Shown piece after piece: positions 17,477-25,775 of a stretch of 64,000 bases of DNA; position 1 is the first letter of the stretch, and each line of letters starts with the position of its first letter. The translations under genes and the position numbers were made by a program. The stretch covers positions 124,001 through 188,000 of the forward strand of contig NZ_KE384379.1 in the NCBI RefSeq assembly GCF_000425445.1, written 5' to 3'. The notes under the pieces were generated by a model. It did no database searches. It worked only from the letters and a program-made list of their open reading frames with translations, and was not told the DNA's origin. The stretch comes from Flavobacterium denitrificans DSM 15936. GTDB taxonomy: Bacteria; Bacteroidota; Bacteroidia; Flavobacteriales; Flavobacteriaceae.

Positions 17477-17583
17477 CAATCTCGTATCAAAACCTACCAT
17501 TTCCAATCTAAAATTACGATTTTCACATAATCCCAAAAAAAGTCTTAATTCAAAACTAAATACAACAACAATTAAAATCCACA

Positions 17584-18678
17584 ATGCTTACAAAAAACAA
17601 ACCCCAAATTCTCATTTTCACCCTTTTAACTCTATTTTTTTCAATCACTTCATTTTCTCAGAAAAGCGTTTATGCCGGAATTGAAATCGGACGACGAGCA
17701 ATAAAAGTTTCTGTTGTCGACGTAAACAACATCAGAAAAGCCGACTATAAAATTCTTTATTTTGCTACTGATAGACTAAATTTTGCCGAACACATTGCTG
17801 AAAAAGGTGAACTTCCACAGGAAGACATCAACAAAATCAGTGTTACAGTTGTCGATCAATTGAAAAAAATCAAAACAGAATTCAAACTTCTTGAAGAAAA
17901 CATATTTATTGTTGCCGCTCCTGTTTTTGCTCAAGCGCGTAACATTGAAGTTTTGAGAAGCAAAATCAACACACTGACAAACAAAAATCTTGACGTATTG
18001 AATGTTAACGAAGAAGCAAAAACACTGGTAAAAGGCGCAATGCCTCCTGTTGATTTTGCTAATGCTTTCCTGCTTGACATTGGCGCTCAAACTACTAAAG
18101 GCGGTTATATTGACGAACTTGAAGATGACAAATTAGAGTTTATTCCTTTAGAACTTGACTTTGGCACAATGACACTTACTGATGCTGTAAAAAAGACGGT
18201 TGCAAACCCAAACCAAGCAAATGATATGTCGACTTACCAAGAAAAATCATTTGATTTCAACCCGGTACTTCGCAAAAAAGTAAAAGCACTTTTAGATGCA
18301 AATCCTCCTTTGGCTAAAAAAAATAAAATATACTTGTCTGGTGGTGCAGTATGGGCTTTTGCAACATTATACTATAACGACGACGTAAAGGAGCATTATG
18401 TTTCTTTAACATTAGAAGATGTTATTAATTACGACGCTATTCTGAAAAACAATTTCGTAAAGTTCACCAATCTTGCAAAAACTAACAAAGAAATTGCGAG
18501 AGTTTTGAGCACGTACGACCAGCAATATCTTATTTCTGCAAATAACATATTACAGACTTGCTTAGAAAGTATTCCGAATTTGGAATCAAAGAAAGTTCTT
18601 TTTGTAAAAGAAGGACAAGTAATCTGGCTAATCTCCTATATTGCAGATCGTTCTAAAAAAGTGAATACTAATTTTTAA
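17584..18678 (+). CDS. Exported Ppx/GppA-like (ASKHA-fold) protein, paralog 2
   Basis: 364 residues with a Sec signal peptide (about 1-26, LIFTLLTLFFSITSFSQ). It aligns along its length with the product of 11898: AGIEIGRRAIK (31-41), NVNEEAKTLVKG with the Ppx-type Glu144, LLDIGAQTTKGGY (163-175), LDFGTMTLTDAV and LSGGAVWAFATLY (251-263). Compared with paralog 1 the phosphate-1 loop has Arg-Arg in place of Ser-Lys, and phosphate-2 reads DIGAQ instead of DIGGG, so nucleotide or phosphoryl binding is less likely here; one copy may be a catalytically weakened partner. It ends in a GAAA-family terminator and stands alone. Location is periplasmic by inference from the signal peptide. Confidence 0.75.
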   Translation: MLTKNKPQILIFTLLTLFFSITSFSQKSVYAGIEIGRRAIKVSVVDVNNIRKADYKILYFATDRLNFAEHIAEKGELPQEDINKISVTVVDQLKKIKTEFKLLEENIFIVAAPVFAQARNIEVLRSKINTLTNKNLDVLNVNEEAKTLVKGAMPPVDFANAFLLDIGAQTTKGGYIDELEDDKLEFIPLELDFGTMTLTDAVKKTVANPNQANDMSTYQEKSFDFNPVLRKKVKALLDANPPLAKKNKIYLSGGAVWAFATLYYNDDVKEHYVSLTLEDVINYDAILKNNFVKFTNLAKTNKEIARVLSTYDQQYLISANNILQTCLESIPNLESKKVLFVKEGQVIWLISYIADRSKKVNTNF

Positions 18679-18697
18679 GGTATTTCAAAACGAGCAC

Positions 18698-18729
18698 AAA
18701 GCTTCAGAGAAATCTGGAGCTTTTTTTTT
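18698..18729 (+). terminator. GAAA-loop terminator between convergent genes
   Basis: AAAGCTTCAGA, GAAA, TCTGGAGCTTT and nine T, 20 bases after the stop codon of the second Ppx-like gene. Confidence 0.85.
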
Positions 18730-18762
18730 ATTTAGCATTAAAGCTATCGAATGAATTGAAGA

Positions 18763-20022
18763 TCAACCAACCTGCAAAAGCTTATTCAGGCCTTCTTTTT
18801 CAAACAAAATTCGTCCTACTTTAATATCCGACCACCCTTTTTTCAATTTATATGTAAACGTCGGAATATTATCGATCAATTCGCAATCTAAATAGTAAGT
18901 CGAAACAGCATCGCTCGTCACGTCCTTTAATTCTTGAATATGGGTGGAAATCAAAAAATAAGAATTTGAATAAATACTGACACCATTTATGGTTCTTGTA
19001 CAAATTTCGAGCGCGTCTTCAACATTGGTTCCACTAAAAAGCTCATCAAAAACAACAAAACATCTTTTTCCGTCTGCCGCTTTCAAAACCACATCTTTTA
19101 CATTTATAACCTCGGTCATAAAATGGCTATAGCCATTCAAAATATCATCGCGCTTATTGATTCCGACTGAAAAATCAGTAAAAAAAGGAATTTCTGCCGA
19201 AGAAACTGGAATTCCGAAACCGAGATTCCCCAAATAAACACACAAACTCACTGATTTAAGAAAAGTAGATTTCCCAGACATATTTGGACCATTCAAAACA
19301 ATCACATTATTAAATGCCACAAAACTGTTCTTAATAGGATCTTCAAGCAAAGGGTGATAAAAATCGTTAATCACAAAACTCTTTTCTTTAAAAACAGGAA
19401 ATACAAATTCACGTTCAACAATCGCTTTGCTTATTGACAAGTAAGACTCAAACAAAAACAAATCTTCCCAAAAACATTCGATCCTTCCTTCTTCTTTCAA
19501 AACTGAAATTTTAGCCCCAATTTTTTTGACATGCTTGCTTTTAAGTTGTTTTTCCCTGATCATATATTCATGTTTTTCCAACTCAAAAAAGGAAAGAAAA
19601 GACAATATTCGATTCAAATCTTTTCTGTAGGATTTAGGAAAATGACTCAGTTCAAGCCTGGAAAATGCTGTTTTTAACCTATAAAAAAACAATATTAACT
19701 GATGCATTTTGTTGTGTATCAGGATTTCATCTGCAGTTGGACCAAAGAATAAAAAACGCTTCCAGTTGAGCTCTTCTTCTTTAAAATTGTTTAAAAAATA
19801 ATGCACTTCATTTAGATACAAAACAGTATAGGAATACTTTTTCAAAACCTCATGATTTAGCGCAAATCCTTTTAAAATATCCTGCCTTTCAAGAACTTTA
19901 GCTTCACTAACCAAAGGCGTCTCTAAAAGATTAAGAATTTTTTTCTTAGCAAAGCTATTTAATGAATAATCAAAAATAGGCAACACTTCTTCTTTTATAT
20001 TTAAATCTTGAATATTATTCAT
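18763..20022 (-). CDS. MutS-like ATPase lacking the mismatch-binding domains
   Basis: 419 residues, half the length of MutS. Only a helical core and the ABC-type ATPase domain V remain: Walker A GPNMSGKST (245-253), the Walker B region CFVVFDELFSGTN, and the switch histidine in LISTHIQELKD. The mismatch-recognition and connector domains of MutS are missing, and there is no Smr domain, so it belongs to the 'DNA mismatch repair protein MutS-like' group whose function is unclear; classical mismatch repair is unlikely. It is transcribed toward the terminator at 18698. The spacer upstream (20023-20360) separates it from a divergent gene. Confidence 0.85.
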   Translation of the reverse strand: MNNIQDLNIKEEVLPIFDYSLNSFAKKKILNLLETPLVSEAKVLERQDILKGFALNHEVLKKYSYTVLYLNEVHYFLNNFKEEELNWKRFLFFGPTADEILIHNKMHQLILFFYRLKTAFSRLELSHFPKSYRKDLNRILSFLSFFELEKHEYMIREKQLKSKHVKKIGAKISVLKEEGRIECFWEDLFLFESYLSISKAIVEREFVFPVFKEKSFVINDFYHPLLEDPIKNSFVAFNNVIVLNGPNMSGKSTFLKSVSLCVYLGNLGFGIPVSSAEIPFFTDFSVGINKRDDILNGYSHFMTEVINVKDVVLKAADGKRCFVVFDELFSGTNVEDALEICTRTINGVSIYSNSYFLISTHIQELKDVTSDAVSTYYLDCELIDNIPTFTYKLKKGWSDIKVGRILFEKEGLNKLLQVG

Positions 20023-20360
20023 ACGCTTGAGTTGTTCTTAAGATTAGTCGAGCCAAACAATTAAGTTTTGTTTAAGCTAAAATACTAAAACAGCCGAAAA
20101 AAAACATACTTTAAATGTTATTAAATTTATAAAAAAATATAATTTTTAACAAATAAAACACACCATCTTCATTAATAAACGACAAAATGCAACATTTTAA
20201 AAGTCGTTATTAAATTTCACACCAAAACAACCATTTTATCAAAAGTTAAACAAAAATATCAAAATCAAGGTTAATTTTAAATTGTGAATATCTATTTCAG
20301 AATTTAGCTTCTATTTTGACTGTAAAATCTATCTTTGGCATCCTTAAAAATTACAAGAAA
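20023..20360. other. Divergent spacer with promoter box for the DUF4494 gene
   Basis: AT-rich; a TATCTTTG box at 20330-20337 is the only supported element. Confidence 0.5.
20330..20337 (+). promoter_or_regulatory. Promoter -7 box TATCTTTG of the DUF4494 gene
   Basis: A perfect TAnnTTTG, identical to the box of both initiator tRNA genes, 23 bases before the ATG at 20361. It rules out the longer frame starting at 20316. Confidence 0.6.
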
Positions 20361-20906
20361 ATGAGCGCAATTTGGTACGAATGCAAAGTAAAATATAGAA
20401 AAACTGACGAAACAGGCGGTCAGAAAGTTTTAACAGAACCTTATTTGGTGGACGCAATATCCTATACAGAAGCCGAGAAAAGAATTAATGAAGAAATGGC
20501 AGCGTATATTAGTGAAGAATTCAAAATCACCAATATAAAAGTGGCTAATTATGCCGAAATTCATCCATTTGAAAATGCGGATCGATGGTTCAAATCAAAA
20601 GTATCTTTGATCGCTTACGATGAAGAAAGCGGCAAGGAAAGAAAATCGAACATGTATATGCTCGTTCAGGCAAATGATGTAAGAGAAGCATTTGACAACA
20701 CGATTCATGTCATGAAAAATACGATGGGAGAATATTCGATTCCAGCAATTTCTGAATCGCCAATTATGGATGTTTTCCCTTATTTCAGTGGTGAAGAGGA
20801 AGAAACAGCGATGTTAGAAAGATTTAACGCATTGAAAGCTTCAAAACCTGCAAAACCAGAAGAAATCATAGACCACATGGAATTTGAAACCGCAATAGAG
20901 GAATAA
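20361..20906 (+). CDS. DUF4494-family protein
   Basis: 181 residues from the ATG at 20361 (MSAIWYECKVKYRKTDETG); a longer open frame from 20316 overlaps the promoter box and is rejected. The opening IWYECKVKYRK, the YTEAEKRINEEM helix, and KSKVSLIAYDEESGKERK are typical of this short family, which is restricted to Bacteroidetes and has no known function. No signal peptide, so cytoplasmic. The tail is rich in Glu. It is followed by a perfect GAAA-family terminator and is monocistronic. Confidence 0.8.
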   Translation: MSAIWYECKVKYRKTDETGGQKVLTEPYLVDAISYTEAEKRINEEMAAYISEEFKITNIKVANYAEIHPFENADRWFKSKVSLIAYDEESGKERKSNMYMLVQANDVREAFDNTIHVMKNTMGEYSIPAISESPIMDVFPYFSGEEEETAMLERFNALKASKPAKPEEIIDHMEFETAIEE

Positions 20907-20914
20907 ATTCAATT

Positions 20915-20944
20915 AAAGCTTCAGAGAAATCTGAAGCTTTTTTA
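20915..20944 (+). terminator. GAAA-loop terminator after the DUF4494 gene
   Basis: A perfect AAAGCTTCAGA / TCTGAAGCTTT stem with a GAAA loop and a T run. Confidence 0.88.
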
Positions 20945-21052
20945 TTTTCACAAAGCCTCATTTCTTGGCTTTATCCAATCAAAATTAAATCCTATATTCG
21001 TTACACTTTATATCGCTGAAACAAAAACCTTTACACTTAAACCAAAAACTAC

Positions 21053-22579
21053 ATGACCCAAAAAACACTTATTTTAATTGGCTTCATCATTTTAAAATTT
21101 GTTTTGCAATATGTTTTATTAAGCCCAGAATATGATTTGCAACGTGATGAATATCTGCATTTAGATCAGGCGCATCATTTGGCTTGGGGTTATTTGTCTG
21201 TCCCGCCAGTGACTTCATGGTTTTCCTATGTCATATTTTTGCTTGGGAATTCGGTTTTTTGGGTAAAGTTTTTCCCTGCCCTTTTTGGCGCTTTAACACT
21301 TTTGATTGTCTGGAAAACAATTGAAGTTTTAAAAGGAAATTTATATGCTTTGATCTTAGGAGCAACTTGCATTTTGTTGTCCTCGCTTTTACGATTAAAT
21401 ATGCTTTTTCAGCCCAATTCAGTAGATGTTTTATGCTGGACAGCTTTTTACTTTACCGTTATTCAATATCTCATAACCGAAAAAACAAAATGGTTTTATG
21501 CTGGCGCAGTAGTTTTTGCTTTTGGCTTTCTAAACAAATACAATATCCTATTTCTTTTAATCGGACTTTTGCCTGCATTACTACTTTCAAAACAAAGAAA
21601 AATATTTACTGACAAAAACCTTTATTTTGCAATGCTTTTGGGGTTAATTTTGATTTTACCGAATCTTTTATGGCAATTCGATAATCATTTTCCGATTGTG
21701 CATCATATGAAAGAATTGGCCGAAACCCAACTTGTAAATGTTGACCGCATTGGATTTCTAAAAGAGCAAATATTGTTTTTTCTTGGCGGTATTTTAGTTC
21801 TTATTTCTTCATTTTACGCTTTGCTTTTTTATAAGCCTTTTGCAAAATTTAGATTCTTTTTTGCTTCGATAATTTTTACGCTTTTGGTTTTTATTTATTT
21901 CAAAGCAAAAGCGTATTACGCAATTGGCTTGTATCCTATTTATATTGCATTTGGCGCCGTATTTTTAGGTGAAATTTCAAAAGATGGATGGAAACGCTTT
22001 GTACAGCCTGTTTTCCTTTTAATCCCGATTTTGCTTTTTATTCCGATTTACAATGTCGCATTTCCAAATAAAAGTCCTCAGGAAATTACTGCAAAACCTG
22101 AAAAATATAAAAAACTTGGAATGTTGCGCTGGGAAGATGGAAAAGATCATGAACTGCCTCAGGATTTTGCTGATATGCTGGGATGGAAAGAACTTGCCCG
22201 CAAAACAGATTCGGTTTACGCTTTGTTTCCAAAATCTGAAAACACTTTAGTTCTTTGCGACAATTATGGCCAAGCCGGCGCAATTAATTATTACACCAAT
22301 AATAGAATCAAAGCCGTTTCGTTTAATGCCGATTATATTAATTGGTTTAATCTGGACATCTATTACACCAACCTCATCAGAGTAAAAGAATTTGATGAAA
22401 ACAACACTGAAATCGCAGAAACTAGTCCGTTTTTTCAAAAAGCGACTATCGGTGGCGAAATCACCAATAAATATGCTCGCGAATACAAAACCACAATTTT
22501 TGTTTTTACCAAAGCTAAAATCAACATCAATAAAAGATTAGAGCAGGAAATTAAAGAAGAAACAAATTACGACAAATAA
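21053..22579 (+). CDS. GT39-like integral membrane glycosyltransferase
   Basis: 508 residues, with about ten hydrophobic spans in the first 330 and a soluble C-terminal part. The first extracytoplasmic loop carries the acidic motif of the PMT/ArnT superfamily, LQRDEYLHLDQAHHLAWG (about residues 28-45), followed by SVPPVTSW. Such GT-C enzymes transfer a sugar from a polyprenyl-phosphate donor to a lipid or protein acceptor on the outer face of the inner membrane. No other glycan genes surround it, so donor and acceptor are unknown. The downstream DUF4269 gene begins four bases after its stop, so they form an operon. Confidence 0.82.
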   Translation: MTQKTLILIGFIILKFVLQYVLLSPEYDLQRDEYLHLDQAHHLAWGYLSVPPVTSWFSYVIFLLGNSVFWVKFFPALFGALTLLIVWKTIEVLKGNLYALILGATCILLSSLLRLNMLFQPNSVDVLCWTAFYFTVIQYLITEKTKWFYAGAVVFAFGFLNKYNILFLLIGLLPALLLSKQRKIFTDKNLYFAMLLGLILILPNLLWQFDNHFPIVHHMKELAETQLVNVDRIGFLKEQILFFLGGILVLISSFYALLFYKPFAKFRFFFASIIFTLLVFIYFKAKAYYAIGLYPIYIAFGAVFLGEISKDGWKRFVQPVFLLIPILLFIPIYNVAFPNKSPQEITAKPEKYKKLGMLRWEDGKDHELPQDFADMLGWKELARKTDSVYALFPKSENTLVLCDNYGQAGAINYYTNNRIKAVSFNADYINWFNLDIYYTNLIRVKEFDENNTEIAETSPFFQKATIGGEITNKYAREYKTTIFVFTKAKININKRLEQEIKEETNYDK

Positions 22580-22583
22580 ACAG

Positions 22584-23108
22584 ATGATCGATTTCAAAAA
22601 CATTGAATATTTAAAATATGGAAATAAAAAACAAATCGAAGCTTTTGAAACCTTGACTAAAAATAAGGTTTTAGAAGCTTTGGCAGAATTTGATCCAATT
22701 TTAGTTGGCACGATTCCAATCAATATTGACATTGAAAACAGCGATTTAGATATTGTTTGCTATTGGCAGAATAAAAATCATTTTATAGAAAAAATCACTT
22801 CTCTTTTTAGAAACAAAACCCATTTCAAAATCACTGAAACAATTATAAATCAGCAAGAATCTGTAATTGGGAGTTTTATGTTAAAAGATTTTGAAATTGA
22901 AATTTTCGGACAAAACATTCCGACTCAAAATCAAAATGGATACAGACACATGATTATAGAATATCAAATTCTGCAATCAAGAGACGAAAATTTCAGGAAA
23001 GAAATCATCAAACTCAAACAAAACGGCTACAAAACCGAGCCTGCTTTTGGCAAATTATTAGGATTAAAAAACGACCCATATTTAGAATTATTGAATTATA
23101 AAATCTGA
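22584..23108 (+). CDS. DUF4269-family protein, nucleotidyltransferase-like
   Basis: 174 residues, cytoplasmic. The segment LVGTIPINIDIENSDLDIVCYW (about 40-61) has the G-T/S...D-x-D layout of minimal nucleotidyltransferases, and LKDFEIEIFGQ supplies a possible third acidic residue. Conserved-looking later motifs are QNGYRHMIIEYQIL and GYKTEPAFGKLLGL. The family has no established function. It is translationally close to the glycosyltransferase gene (four-base gap). Confidence 0.75.
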   Translation: MIDFKNIEYLKYGNKKQIEAFETLTKNKVLEALAEFDPILVGTIPINIDIENSDLDIVCYWQNKNHFIEKITSLFRNKTHFKITETIINQQESVIGSFMLKDFEIEIFGQNIPTQNQNGYRHMIIEYQILQSRDENFRKEIIKLKQNGYKTEPAFGKLLGLKNDPYLELLNYKI

Positions 23109-23190
23109 TTTTGTCTTTTTACAAATATAAAAACCTGATTAACAAATAATTAGCTTAAATTTAATTTTGAGTAATTTTTTCAACAATTTC

Positions 23191-23221
23191 TTTGTAAAAC
23201 TGTATTTAGTGCTTATCTTTG
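23191..23221 (+). promoter_or_regulatory. Promoter of initiator tRNA-Met copy 2
   Basis: TTTG at 23191-23194, exactly 19 bases, then TATCTTTG at 23214-23221. The tRNA starts 13 bases later. Confidence 0.8.
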
Positions 23222-23233
23222 CACCCGAAACAT

Positions 23234-23306
23234 CGCGGGATAGAGCAGTAGGCAGCTCGTCGGGCTCATAACCCGAAGGTCACAGGTTCGAGTCCTGTTC
23301 CCGCTA
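23234..23306 (+). tRNA. Initiator tRNA-Met (CAT), copy 2
   Basis: Identical in every base to the copy at 5643-5715, including the mismatched first acceptor pair and the three G-C pairs of the anticodon stem. Promoter box, start distance and the downstream hairpin are also alike. Confidence 0.95.
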
Positions 23307-23312
23307 CTAATA

Positions 23313-23343
23313 AAAAAGCTTCAGAGAAATCTGGAGCTTTTTG
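23313..23343 (+). terminator. GAAA-loop terminator, tRNA-Met copy 2
   Basis: AAAAGCTTCAGA, GAAA, TCTGGAGCTTTTTG; same variant as after copy 1. Confidence 0.85.
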
Positions 23344-23405
23344 TCTTTTTATGCTTTTGCCGAAACTATGATGTGCGCTATATTTACGAACGTTGTTTCA
23401 GATTA

Positions 23406-23783
23406 CTATTTTTTTTCCAATTCTGTTTCAGTATGCATCACACACCCCCACTTGTTATTTTCTTTAATCCAAGTAGAAGTGCAAACACATTTTATAGGCG
23501 CCTGCTGGCTTTGATCTACTATCTCAAAATCAAGACCATATCCTATCACGGCAGTATTTTCGGCAATTAGTTTTTCTTTTACATCGTAGATGTTCAGCAC
23601 TTTTATTTTATTGGTTTGTCCAGAGTCGAACATATTTTTGAACTCAGTCTCGCTGATGCTCTGAATACCGTTTTTTCCAGCAACTATACAAGGAAAAACT
23701 GTCAGATTTCTTACTGTTTCATAGTCATTATTTTCAACTCCGTGCCAGTATTTTTTTTCCAATTCTATAATTTGTCCTTCCAT
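23406..23783 (-). CDS. NTF2-like / DUF4440-type protein
   Basis: 125 residues from the ATG at 23783 (MEGQIIELEKKYWHGVENNDYETV). The longer frame to 23822 adds 13 unlikely residues. The pattern of a first helix with W-x-G/A...ND, the EFKNMF helix, then alternating strands (KIKVLNIYDVKEKLIAENTAVIGYGLDFE, KCVCTSTWIKENNKWGCVMHTET) matches the cone-shaped NTF2 fold as used by SnoaL and DUF4440 proteins. These bind small ligands; some are enzymes. No catalytic residues can be named. The final WIKENNKWGCVMHTE strand is typical. Confidence 0.72.
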   Translation of the reverse strand: MEGQIIELEKKYWHGVENNDYETVRNLTVFPCIVAGKNGIQSISETEFKNMFDSGQTNKIKVLNIYDVKEKLIAENTAVIGYGLDFEIVDQSQQAPIKCVCTSTWIKENNKWGCVMHTETELEKK

Positions 23784-23877
23784 ATTTATTTTATTGTTAA
23801 TTAGACATTTCACAAATTTCAAATTAATATTGATATTAAGCTGCTACTTTAACATAGATTTAATTCTAGCGTCTTCG

Positions 23878-23985
23878 TCATAAATCTGGTGTTGGGCCTT
23901 TTGAAATAATAGACCTCGATCAATCCAGGCAACCATCTTTGCACTCCTATAGCTAGTTTGCTGTGGTTTATGAAGACGTAATTTG
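23878..23985 (-). pseudogene. Decayed 3' fragment of a short-chain dehydrogenase gene
   Basis: The translated stretch SNYVFINHSKLAIGVQRWLPGL matches the C-terminus of the intact SDR at 24908 (RNYVFTAHGKLAVGLQRWFPGL). At the nucleotide level the tails are near identical, but this copy has one extra base (GATCGAGG against GATGAGG), which shifts the frame before the end. The rest of the gene is absent: upstream is an amidohydrolase gene. It is a duplication remnant, not a small gene. Confidence 0.75.
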
Positions 23986-24020
23986 ACCTTTTGACGCGAG
24001 CGTCACGTTCGTACAATAGT

Positions 24021-24860
24021 TTATTTTTTAAAAAAATGTTCTGCATTTTTATGCAATATCTTTTCCTTTTGTTCTAAAGATAAAAAATCTAGCTTATCTA
24101 CAGATTCAATCGCTTTTTTAATGTCACCGTTATCAGAACCAAACATTAATCTGTTCTCTAATCCGGCATCTATTAACCTTTTCATTGTAGCGCGGAAATC
24201 ATCATAAGAAACAATATATGGATTTGAAATAACAGAAATATCGGTATATACATTTTGATATACACTCATAATTCCTATTGTATCTTCTAGAAAAGGACTT
24301 CCTGCATGCATAATCCAAACCTTTAACTTTGGAAATTTTAGCAATAAATCTTCCATTAAAATTGGACTTCCCATACTTACTCGGAAATTTGGACAACCAT
24401 GATTTGGACCTGCCAATCCAGAATGAATGCCAACTGGAAGATTGTATTTTTCCGCTAGTTCATAATACGGATATAATAATTTATCTGATGGTGAAATTCC
24501 ATAATATTGGTTTAGTATTTCCCCAATAAAATCAATTTTTCCAATTTTAATCTGCTCCTCTACCCATTTTATATCTGGCCATTCTTTTCCATCTGAGAAA
24601 CAAAATCGATCCCCATAAGGAACTTTTCCATTTGGGCATGGCAACATTAGGCCGTATAGCAATTCAATACTATTTTTCTTTCGATAAGTATTTTGTAAAT
24701 CCCAAGATGTACTGATTGCAGCTTTGTAAACGCCTGAATTCTCTAATTGCAGCATTTGAGCACTAGGATCTTTTTCTCCATGAATATGCGTGTCAAATAC
24801 TTTTTGAGAATAAACATTAAACACTCCTAAAAGAAATAAAAACAGGATTATTTTTTTCAT
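24021..24860 (-). CDS. Exported amidohydrolase-family metal-dependent hydrolase
   Basis: 279 residues with a signal peptide (MKKIILFLFLLGVFNVYS, 1-18). Metal-site motifs of the amidohydrolase-2 TIM barrel are in order: DTHIH (23-27), GE at 113-114, HSG with His146, MHAG with His185, and FGSD with Asp243. These are the ligands expected in this superfamily, so it should be active. Known relatives are decarboxylases and hydrolases of small aromatic or cyclic substrates; the substrate here is unknown and export is unusual for the group. It lies between the decayed SDR fragment and the intact SDR, on the same strand. Confidence 0.82.
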   Translation of the reverse strand: MKKIILFLFLLGVFNVYSQKVFDTHIHGEKDPSAQMLQLENSGVYKAAISTSWDLQNTYRKKNSIELLYGLMLPCPNGKVPYGDRFCFSDGKEWPDIKWVEEQIKIGKIDFIGEILNQYYGISPSDKLLYPYYELAEKYNLPVGIHSGLAGPNHGCPNFRVSMGSPILMEDLLLKFPKLKVWIMHAGSPFLEDTIGIMSVYQNVYTDISVISNPYIVSYDDFRATMKRLIDAGLENRLMFGSDNGDIKKAIESVDKLDFLSLEQKEKILHKNAEHFFKK

Positions 24861-24907
24861 ACAAAACGTTTTATATTCTATCGCATCATACTGAATTTAA
24901 CGCAATC

Positions 24908-25708
24908 TTATAAATCTGGTTTTGGCCCTTTTGAAATAATAGACCTCATCAATCCAGGAAACCATCTTTGCAATCCTACAGCCAGTTTGCCGTGAGCTGT
25001 GAAGACATAATTTCTCTTTCGTTTTAAAATAGCCTTTATCATTACTTTCGCTGCTTTATCAGTTGGCCACATTAAATTTGACGGTCGCGGATCTTCTTGC
25101 TCAGGATGCCAAACTCCGTCATTATCAATTCGTGCAATTTCCGAAACTACAAATCCGGGATGCAAAGTCGTACAACTCACGCCTGTTCCCATTAATTCGA
25201 CCTGCAAAGTCAGACCAATAGAATTTACAGCCGCTTTTGAAGCACCATATGCCCCTACATTTGGATTAGGAAGATATGCACCTACACTTCCCACTAAACC
25301 TATTCGCCCCTTGTTTTTCTTTAAATGTGGCAATGCATATTTTACTGTTAGCGCTAAGCCTGTAACATTGCCCTGCAATTGCCGATCCCAATCCTTAGCT
25401 GTAAGCTTTTCGATGCTTCCAAAAACACCAAAACCGGCATTAGCGACAACCACATCCAAACCTCCCCAGTTTTGAATAATTTGTTGAACTGCATTTTCAA
25501 TTGAGGCTTCATCCATTATATCACACGGAATTACCAATGCTTCTCCTCCTGAATGTTTAATCTCGTCAGCTACTTTATCCAATAGTTCTTTACGTCTTGA
25601 GGAAAGAACTACTTTATGCCCTAACCTTGCCCACTCAAGCGCCATCGATTTTCCAATGCCAGATGAAGCACCAGTTATCCATATTATGCCTTCTTTTACA
25701 TTTGTCAT
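24908..25708 (-). CDS. Short-chain dehydrogenase/reductase
   Basis: 266 residues from the ATG at 25708 (MTNVKEGIIWITGASSGIGK); the open frame reaches 25747. It is a classical SDR: cofactor motif TGASSGIG close to the N-terminus, NAG in VVANAGFGVFG, and the active-site pair Ser...YGASK. The C-terminus (YVFTAHGKLAVGLQRWFPGLM) is the conserved tail of the group of SDRs related to DltE/YbbO. It acts in the cytoplasm with NAD(P); the substrate is unknown. A degraded copy of its 3' end lies 0.9 kb downstream. Confidence 0.88.
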   Translation of the reverse strand: MTNVKEGIIWITGASSGIGKSMALEWARLGHKVVLSSRRKELLDKVADEIKHSGGEALVIPCDIMDEASIENAVQQIIQNWGGLDVVVANAGFGVFGSIEKLTAKDWDRQLQGNVTGLALTVKYALPHLKKNKGRIGLVGSVGAYLPNPNVGAYGASKAAVNSIGLTLQVELMGTGVSCTTLHPGFVVSEIARIDNDGVWHPEQEDPRPSNLMWPTDKAAKVMIKAILKRKRNYVFTAHGKLAVGLQRWFPGLMRSIISKGPKPDL

Positions 25709-25775
25709 TTTCAAATCATTTTTAGTTCGGATAATTTTGCTTTTCAAGATCGAAACCCTTTGAAAAACATAAACA

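Noticed and set aside
20316..20360. Longer start for the DUF4494 protein
   Set aside because: The extra codons overlap the TATCTTTG promoter box; the family begins at MSAIWYECK.
23849..24046. 65-residue small protein
   Set aside because: Its middle is the frame-shifted tail of a short-chain dehydrogenase, so it is a remnant.
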